DNA of 64,000 bases from Areca catechu. Taxonomy: Eukaryota > Streptophyta > Magnoliopsida > Arecales > Arecaceae. The notes below the pieces were generated by a model. The model was not told the origin of the DNA. It searched no databases and worked only from the letters and a program-made list of their open reading frames with translations. A program made the position numbers and the translations under genes. The DNA lies in the NCBI GenBank assembly GCA_021397845.1, contig CM038052.1, forward strand, positions 169,438,182-169,502,181, written 5' to 3'. Of this stretch, positions 58,142 through 64,000 are shown piece by piece (the stretch's first letter is position 1; each line of letters starts with the position of its first letter).

Positions 58142-59008
58142 AAGGCTAGGACTAGTGCATTTTTTTTCTTTCATTTTCTGCATTCTGGTCAGCTCGTATA
58201 TGACCTCCAAATTTCATGATTTTTGTTTTGTTAGATCGCATTTAATTCAGCGTATTTTTATCTATTTTCTCAGATTTTATTTTAGTTTGTAGAATTTCTA
58301 CAAGCCGAAATACTACCTGAGAAAATCTCAGGTCTGAAATTCCAGCAAGCATCTCATTTCTTGCTTCCTTCATCCATCTAGCTTATTTCTTGCATTTAGG
58401 AGCATATTTTAATTCTTACATTTTGTTTAGCATTCACACATCTGAAAGATACAAAAAAATAAGAAAATTTTAAGTCATTTCATTAGTCATTTTTGTGCAT
58501 CATTCTCCATAACTTATCCTAAGGGCGTCAAATTAACATAGGGTCAGGATTTCATTACCTGTCCCTAGCCCAAAAACCACCACCCGACATATCGAACCCT
58601 AGTCATTAACTAAAATTGGTTAGACGCTTAATCTGCTCTAGTGAGCTAGGGACACCCACGAAGTCGGGTCGACCCAAGTGCTGAGCCAAGCTAGATCACT
58701 TGTTGGTGTGTGCTTGAGTAGCTGGTGTCTCGGAAAGTGGTTCAGGGACTAGATCCTGAAGGGAAGTGGGTTGGTTCGCTTACCTGGCCAATTTCAAATT
58801 GGTGTCTAGGCAAGCAAAGAGGAACCTCCACTAACCTTACACTTACCTGGCTAGGTGCCAAGTTTCTACTTCCAGGTTCATTTTCTTGACTTCACATTTG
58901 GTGAGATCTCCTAGGTTTAGTGAACCGTAGCACCGTTCTATGTGTGTGTTACATGTGCACTAGATCAGAAACCTCTTTCACCCACCTTCTCCACCCCCTA
59001 CCGAAGCC
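58142..59008 (+). other. Leader of element D
   Basis: About 870 bases with no supported ORF, between primer site and gag. Confidence 0.6.
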
Positions 59009-60164
59009 ATGGACCAACTTCGAGCTGACATTGGAGCCCTAACTCAATCCATGACTCAATTAAGCAACCAGTTGACTAATAGATGTGATCAAATAGAGGC
59101 CATACTAGGACCCATAGAGGAAGCTACCAGGTTCCGTGAGCATTTCCAGAGAGCTTCCGCCTATAGAAGACCTGAGCCCTTTAGAAACCAGAGCCGTATC
59201 CCCGGATCCACCCAAGGTTATAGCCAGGCTTACCCAAGTCGACCAAGCCCGAACCGATCTGACCCCGGTCGACCAAGCCTAGCCCGACCCAGTCCTTGTC
59301 TTCCCAGTCTGAATCGACCCCAATACAGTAGAGAGGACAAGGATAAGGTTATTGAAGTCCAGGGGAGACCCGATCCCCAAGGTAACAGCTATAGGTGTCA
59401 TAAACCTGAGCATTTTGCTAGTCAGTGCACCGCCCCTACCCTACTTATGGATGAACCGACTAAAACTGAACCCGAACCCATTGTTGAACCTGAGGAAGAC
59501 TTGAAGGTTGAACCCATTGAAAATCTAGGGAAAGAAACTCCTGAGCCCATTAAAAAATTGAAAGAAGACATCTGTGAATCAAGTTTAGTAGAGGAATATG
59601 GTGAAAATGGGCCCCAAGTAGAATTCATCGAGGAACCAAAAGAAAAAGATCCTGAACCCATTAGAAACTGTGAAGGAATAATTGAGCCAGGATTGAACAT
59701 TGTAGAGGATGGTGAGGGTTCACAAGTATTGCCCTTAGAGGAGGTCTAGGAGCAAGTCCCTATAGAACCACCCCAGGAGGTAGACATTAGTTTTGAGGAC
59801 TTTCAAGATAACATTTCCGAAGACCTTCCACCATCTAGGAACACCCATCTAGCCTTAAAACTTGTACCTGTAGAACAATGTCCAAATCTTAAGATTATCC
59901 TGAATAACCAAGGTCGATTTCAAGACGTCCAGAGATTACCGCAAGACTCCGACTCCTATTTTCTCCCCTTCCCAGAGCCTTCTCACATTTTTAGAGCCAT
60001 GGGGTTACATTTTGTTGAAATTACCAGGCTGCATGACTCCTTAGAACCCATCCCTTTTGCCATTTACTTTTGGTACACTTTATGGCATTTGTTAGAGATC
60101 CTTGATAATTTCTCTTGTACATACCAGACTAGGGTCAAACCTAGAGAGTCCATAATCTATTAGG
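59009..60164 (+). pseudogene. Element D gag-like ORF
   Basis: From ATG 59009, 246 codons to a TAG at 59747. The frame then stays open to about 60164. The N-terminus (RADIGALTQSMTQLSNQL) looks helical. A Pro/Ser/Arg-rich region repeats RPSP/RPSL. The zinc-knuckle-like CHKPEHFASQC has lost its first cysteine. A Glu/Pro-rich region follows (EPEPIVEPEE), and the part after the stop has ALKLVPVEQCPNLKIIL. No capsid domain is recognised. A gag-related product is likely, but identity is inferred from position and the knuckle. Confidence 0.65.
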
Positions 60165-60278
60165 TTTAGGCCCTAGAGCGTCCAATAAATTTTTTTCAGT
60201 TGGGATGCATAGTTGAGTATGCATTTTGCATCATATTAGGATTATGCATTAAATATAATTTTAAAATAATTTGGTTGA

Positions 60279-60678
60279 TTCCCGAAAGCGAGCCAAAGAG
60301 TTTGAAATAGGGGATTTTGTAATGATTAGGTTCAGGCTTGAATAGTTTTCACCGGGAACCGTTAAGAAGCTTCATGCTCGTGAGGCTGGTCCCTTTAAAG
60401 TGATTAGGAGAATGGGCCCTAATGCCTATGTGCTAGAATTACCTCCGGATTATGGATTTGGGCATGACCTTTCCTTTGAGAGTGAACCTGAACCTGAGTG
60501 TCCACCTCCAAATATACCTGAGCGAGGAGGCGGATCGAGCGTGTCCTGGATGACCAAGCTATCACTACCCGGGGCAAAGGCCATCAACGTTACTTGGTCT
60601 GATGGCAAGGCCGACCCAAATCCGATGACTCGTGGATCACCCGGGAGGACTTGCAGTGCATCGACCCCAACATCCTAG
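60279..60678 (+). pseudogene. Element D integrase C-terminal remnant
   Basis: Contains RKRAKEFEIGDFVMIRFR, a stop near 60342, then FSPGTVKKLHAREAGPFKV and NAYVLELPPDYG, the usual post-core segment of plant Ty3/gypsy integrases. An acidic Glu/Pro tail follows. The catalytic core is missing. Confidence 0.8.
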
Positions 60679-60742
60679 AGAGGTACCAAAGCCAGACTAA
60701 CCCTTACTCGACAGGGTCGAGTTCCTCCCACCCCGGGAGAAT

Positions 60743-62427
60743 TGGTGTGGGCACCAGGATCCGACAGAGGTTCCTCAACCCTCTGTGGATTTCAGATTAG
60801 GGTTCCACTTATTTGTGTCTTGTAATAAGGCTCCAAGCCTCAAAATTGTACTTATCTTTTATTTTGAATTGAGTCTGTACCTTGACCAATTAGGTCAAAT
60901 TGAGTCCTGTACTAAGTCGAGTCGCAAATCAAGTCCAGTTTGAGTCTCTTAAAAGTATGGGTCCATTGCAAGTGTGGGTCTTAAAATTTAGTCTCCTTGG
61001 AAGCAAGTAAGGAAAGAAGCCAAGTCAACTCAGGGCCCACTTATGCATCCTACATGGCGCCATAACATCTCGTCATGTGAGCATCACACTTGGCATGCAA
61101 GGACGCCCAATGGGGAGGACCACTTCACTTGGTTCAAGCCTTTGTCCCTTCCCCCCATCAAGCTTATTTCCATGTAAGGGTGGTCGGCCAAGGAAGAATT
61201 CAATGGAAGATAATGGAGGGAATCCAAAACCCATACTTCAAGCTCTCCAATCAAGCCTTCTTCCCAATTTGCTTCAACCTCTTTGGAAGGGAAAGACAAG
61301 AGCCTTGGACGCCTTCACCTAACACTCCCCTTGTCAAGCCTTGTACCAAAGAAAGAACACCAACAAAGGAAGGAGGAAGAACACATGCCTTGCTCCAAGC
61401 CCCTCTTCATGCCTTCTTCCAAAACCAAGAAGATTCTTACCAAGTTCAAGGCGCCAAGAACCTCATTCCAAGCCATGCATCATGCCATGCCCAATCCAAG
61501 CTACCTTTGGTCAGCCAAAGAGAGGAGAAAGTCAATGCTTTTGGTGCCCACCCAAGAAAATTTGTAATTTTGTTTCATTTGAAATTCGAATGGGCCTTGG
61601 GTGCCTATTTAAAGGACCCAATCCCTCCATTGTAAGGGAATTGAATGATTGAATGAAAAAAGAGTTTGAGTTTGTTTATCCTCCAACCATTGTCTCCTAG
61701 ACTAGGTTGAGTGAAGTTGCCTTCGTCCCCAGGGACATCGAGTGGTGTGAGGCCACCTGTCCGTCGCCCCAGGGCATCGCGAATCCTTTGTCCTCCTGGA
61801 CGTCGCATGTGTGAGGCCACAATCCTTCGTCCTCCGGGACGTCGCGAGGTGCGAGGCCCCAAGTTATCTCCATCTTCGACTTCGGAATCCAGCCGGACAC
61901 CGGGCTCGAAGCCCCTTCTCAACCCCATCTCAGTTCCTTTCTGTGCATCTCCCCATTTCGCTGATCCTTATTCTATTTGCCCACAGGTCCTCCCTGGCAT
62001 CTCGGGCATCGGAGACAGTCGGCTTTGCCATCGCGACCTTTCTGACCGAAAGCCAGTGCTTCCACGGGTTCGACTGCTCGGGCATCCAGGCCGCATCCAA
62101 CGAGTTGAGCGATCTCTGCATCGGGTGCTTCAGACGTGTGAGGTTTGCTCTCTCTATCTCCTAAGTAGGTATTGTATTTCTAGCTAGTCCTATCGGGGTT
62201 TCTTAATCCCGGGGTCCTGTTCTTGTTCTCACTGTTTAGAGCTTTGAACTGCTAGTGTAAGCTTTCGTTACTCATCTTTTTTATTTATTGCCTTTGCTTG
62301 TGATCGGGAATCAAAACCCTAAGAAAAGAAAAGAAAAACATCTAAAATTCATCAACTATCAAAAAAAAATTCCTTTGCATCATAAGCATCCATCCTAGCA
62401 TCCCTACGCCCCCCTTATTCCACACCA
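60743..62427 (+). repeat. 3' LTR of element D
   Basis: 1685 bp, colinear with 56401-58126 apart from small indels and the longer 5' LTR tail. It is preceded by CCCCGGGAGAAT, a possible weak polypurine tract. Confidence 0.92.
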
Positions 62428-62432
62428 GGGGC

Positions 62433-62880
62433 CCATGTTGGAAATCCAGCATGGCGTCTGATGGGGACTCCACGTCAGCTTGCCCGTCCCCACGTCGACG
62501 ATCTAGCCACATCATTTGCCGCCCACTCCCGAGGCCCGTTGGCGCGCGGTGCTCGGGGCGAAGGGAGTAATTACGGTGCTGACATGGAAAGGTAAAAAAA
62601 TCTGGTATAATAATGACCGATATTGGCAGCACTTCGCGCGGCGGTCCTTCGAGCATGTACGAGGGTGCCACGCGGCCACGTTTGAGGAGCAGTTATGGTG
62701 GGCAAGGTTCCCGATACCAGTAGTAACACTCTTATCGATAGTAACACTCATATCGGTAGTAACACTGTCATGGACAAGGTTCCCAATACTGGTAGTAACA
62801 CTCAAATCGGTAGCCGACCGTAATGGTACGGTATGGGTACCATGCTGTACCGACATGCGGTATGGGTAGATGTGCCAGTT
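62433..62880. other. Right flank of element D with AGTAACACT repeats
   Basis: Resumes the pre-insertion sequence. AGTAACACTC plus ATCGGT variants recur five or so times at about 62711-62811. No gene. Confidence 0.5.
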
Positions 62881-64000
62881 CAAACCTATATGCCAAATTT
62901 TTTTTATTTCTTTTAATCTCAAATAGTTTTTTAAGTTTTATTAATTATTTTTATGTCTAAATAGATATTTGTTGATGCTAATTGATATTTGCATCACTTT
63001 AAAACACTCTTAATCATGTAAAATATGAATTTGATTTCATAGAAAATAAATCAAGTAAAGAACTGAATTGAATTTTAGAAAAAGATGACAAGAATAGGAT
63101 CGTGAACACTAACATGATCAAGAATACCATTTTAGGATGGCTTCTTTCTCATATTTCTTTTTTCTCAAAGACAAGAAGTTAAGTAAATTCTAGCAATAAT
63201 TTATTTTCTTATTATTGAAATCATAGCAGATCTTCATTCGTTTAGATGTTTGCATTAGTTCAATCAATGATGAAAGTAATCGAGGAATAGGGATATTTAT
63301 TGATCTGTACAGCTTTCTCAAGATTTCATTTAAACTCTTCGATGATCCAATGATTGGCATAACCTTTTTAACATTAGCTTCTTCCAATTTTTCAACATTG
63401 GGCTCCGGATTGCTCACTCCTGAAAGATCCAATCAATGGCATATCTTTTTAATATCAACCTCTTCTGAATTATTAATACTTGCTTAGCAATGTTGTTAGT
63501 ATGGATGATTTTTTAGTAGTTGTGCCATCTCGTGAAAATCAAATTAATTTTTTTTGATTTATTGAATATTTTGAGATTCAAATAGATATATTTTCAAGAT
63601 TAATTCATCAAAAATCACTACGAAATGTTGTCTAGCCTTCATCTACATTATACTATATTTTAATTTTTTTTATAAAAATTATAAATAATTAATTGAAGAG
63701 AAAGGAGAAATATAAATATAGTTATATATCGATATTTAGAATCAAGTCAAATGTCGATGTCCATGAATTTCGGAAGCATTAATGTACTCAGTAGGAAGAT
63801 CAGTAAATCTCTTTAGTCAGGCAGCATAGTAATTTTGTAAGCTCATCCCAGGAGATATGCATAATGGATCGTAACTCATAGCAGATCCCCTGCTAAGGTC
63901 CTGACTTTGAAAGGTATGTAGAGACTAATGATATGGTTATGGAGGGGCCCATCCGAATATATCGATAGCAAAATCAGATCCGTAAGATGCTAAAATATTC
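62881..64000. other. AT-rich unassigned sequence
   Basis: An 80-codon minus-strand frame at 63432-63190 has no resemblance I recognise. No element ends seen. Confidence 0.5.

Larger units (their letters stand above)
56401..62427 (+). mobile_element. Element D: compact gypsy-type LTR retrotransposon lacking most of pol
   Basis: 6027 bp with LTRs 56401-58126 and 60743-62427, flanked by the perfect duplication GGGGC (56396-56400 and 62428-62432). LTRs begin TGGTGTGG and end CCACACCA or CCACATCA. The internal region has a tRNA-iMet-type primer site, a gag-like ORF and the C-terminal end of an integrase. Protease, reverse transcriptase, RNase H and the integrase core are absent, so it would depend on another element. 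The LTRs look very similar, so it is the youngest-looking LTR element here. Confidence 0.93.

Noticed and set aside
63190..63432. 80-codon minus-strand frame
   Set aside because: No homology recognised, AT-rich surroundings, and no supporting signals.

Overview
The window is plant nuclear repeat DNA, almost certainly from a monocot. The evidence is Tat-lineage Ty3/gypsy elements, a SIRE-like Ty1/copia element, a plant CACTA transposon with both of its gene types, and degenerate plant telomere repeats. A palm is my best guess, but that rests only on the general look of the LTRs. I see no conventional host gene, tRNA, rRNA, CRISPR or prokaryotic system. Nearly all sequence I can assign is mobile elements inserted into one another.

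Left half (1-33796). An old Tat-type gypsy element (T1) supplies the RNase H/integrase remnant at 485-2190, a 46-bp minisatellite and, far to the right, a piece of antisense gene at 32643-33796. A copia element on the minus strand (3689-32637, target duplication GTGTA) split T1. Two gypsy insertions of one LTR family ('A', TGATATGG...GGCAACA) then landed in the copia element. One is a solo LTR in its 3' LTR (4214-6953, duplication CACTT). The other is a full-length 15-kb element in its gag gene (15396-30461, duplication CATGG). Removing both leaves a copia element of about 11.1 kb with LTRs of about 1.7 kb, a tRNA-iMet-type primer site, gag-pol and a third ORF.

Middle (33797-54501). An LTR of a second gypsy family ('B') occurs at 33797-35514 and again at 52911-54501. 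Between the two copies lie several minisatellites and a CACTA element whose left terminus is at 39257. The CACTA element carries a decayed TNP2 transposase (45853-49573) and, apparently intact, a seven-exon Transposase_24/TNPA-like gene (49683-51951). It was itself hit by a CpG-rich solo LTR ('C', 42259-44906, duplication GAGGC). About 600 bp of degenerate TTTAGGG repeat lies at 40905-41530.

Right end (54502-64000). A truncated copia LTR is followed by unassigned GC-rich DNA. Then comes a compact 6.0-kb LTR element ('D', 56401-62427, duplication GGGGC) that has kept a gag-like ORF and an integrase tail but lost the rest of pol. The last kilobase is AT-rich and unassigned.

Most coding regions are broken by stops and frameshifts. 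The CACTA second gene is the main exception. Boundaries marked by matching target duplications are firm. Those of T1, B and the right end of the CACTA element are not.
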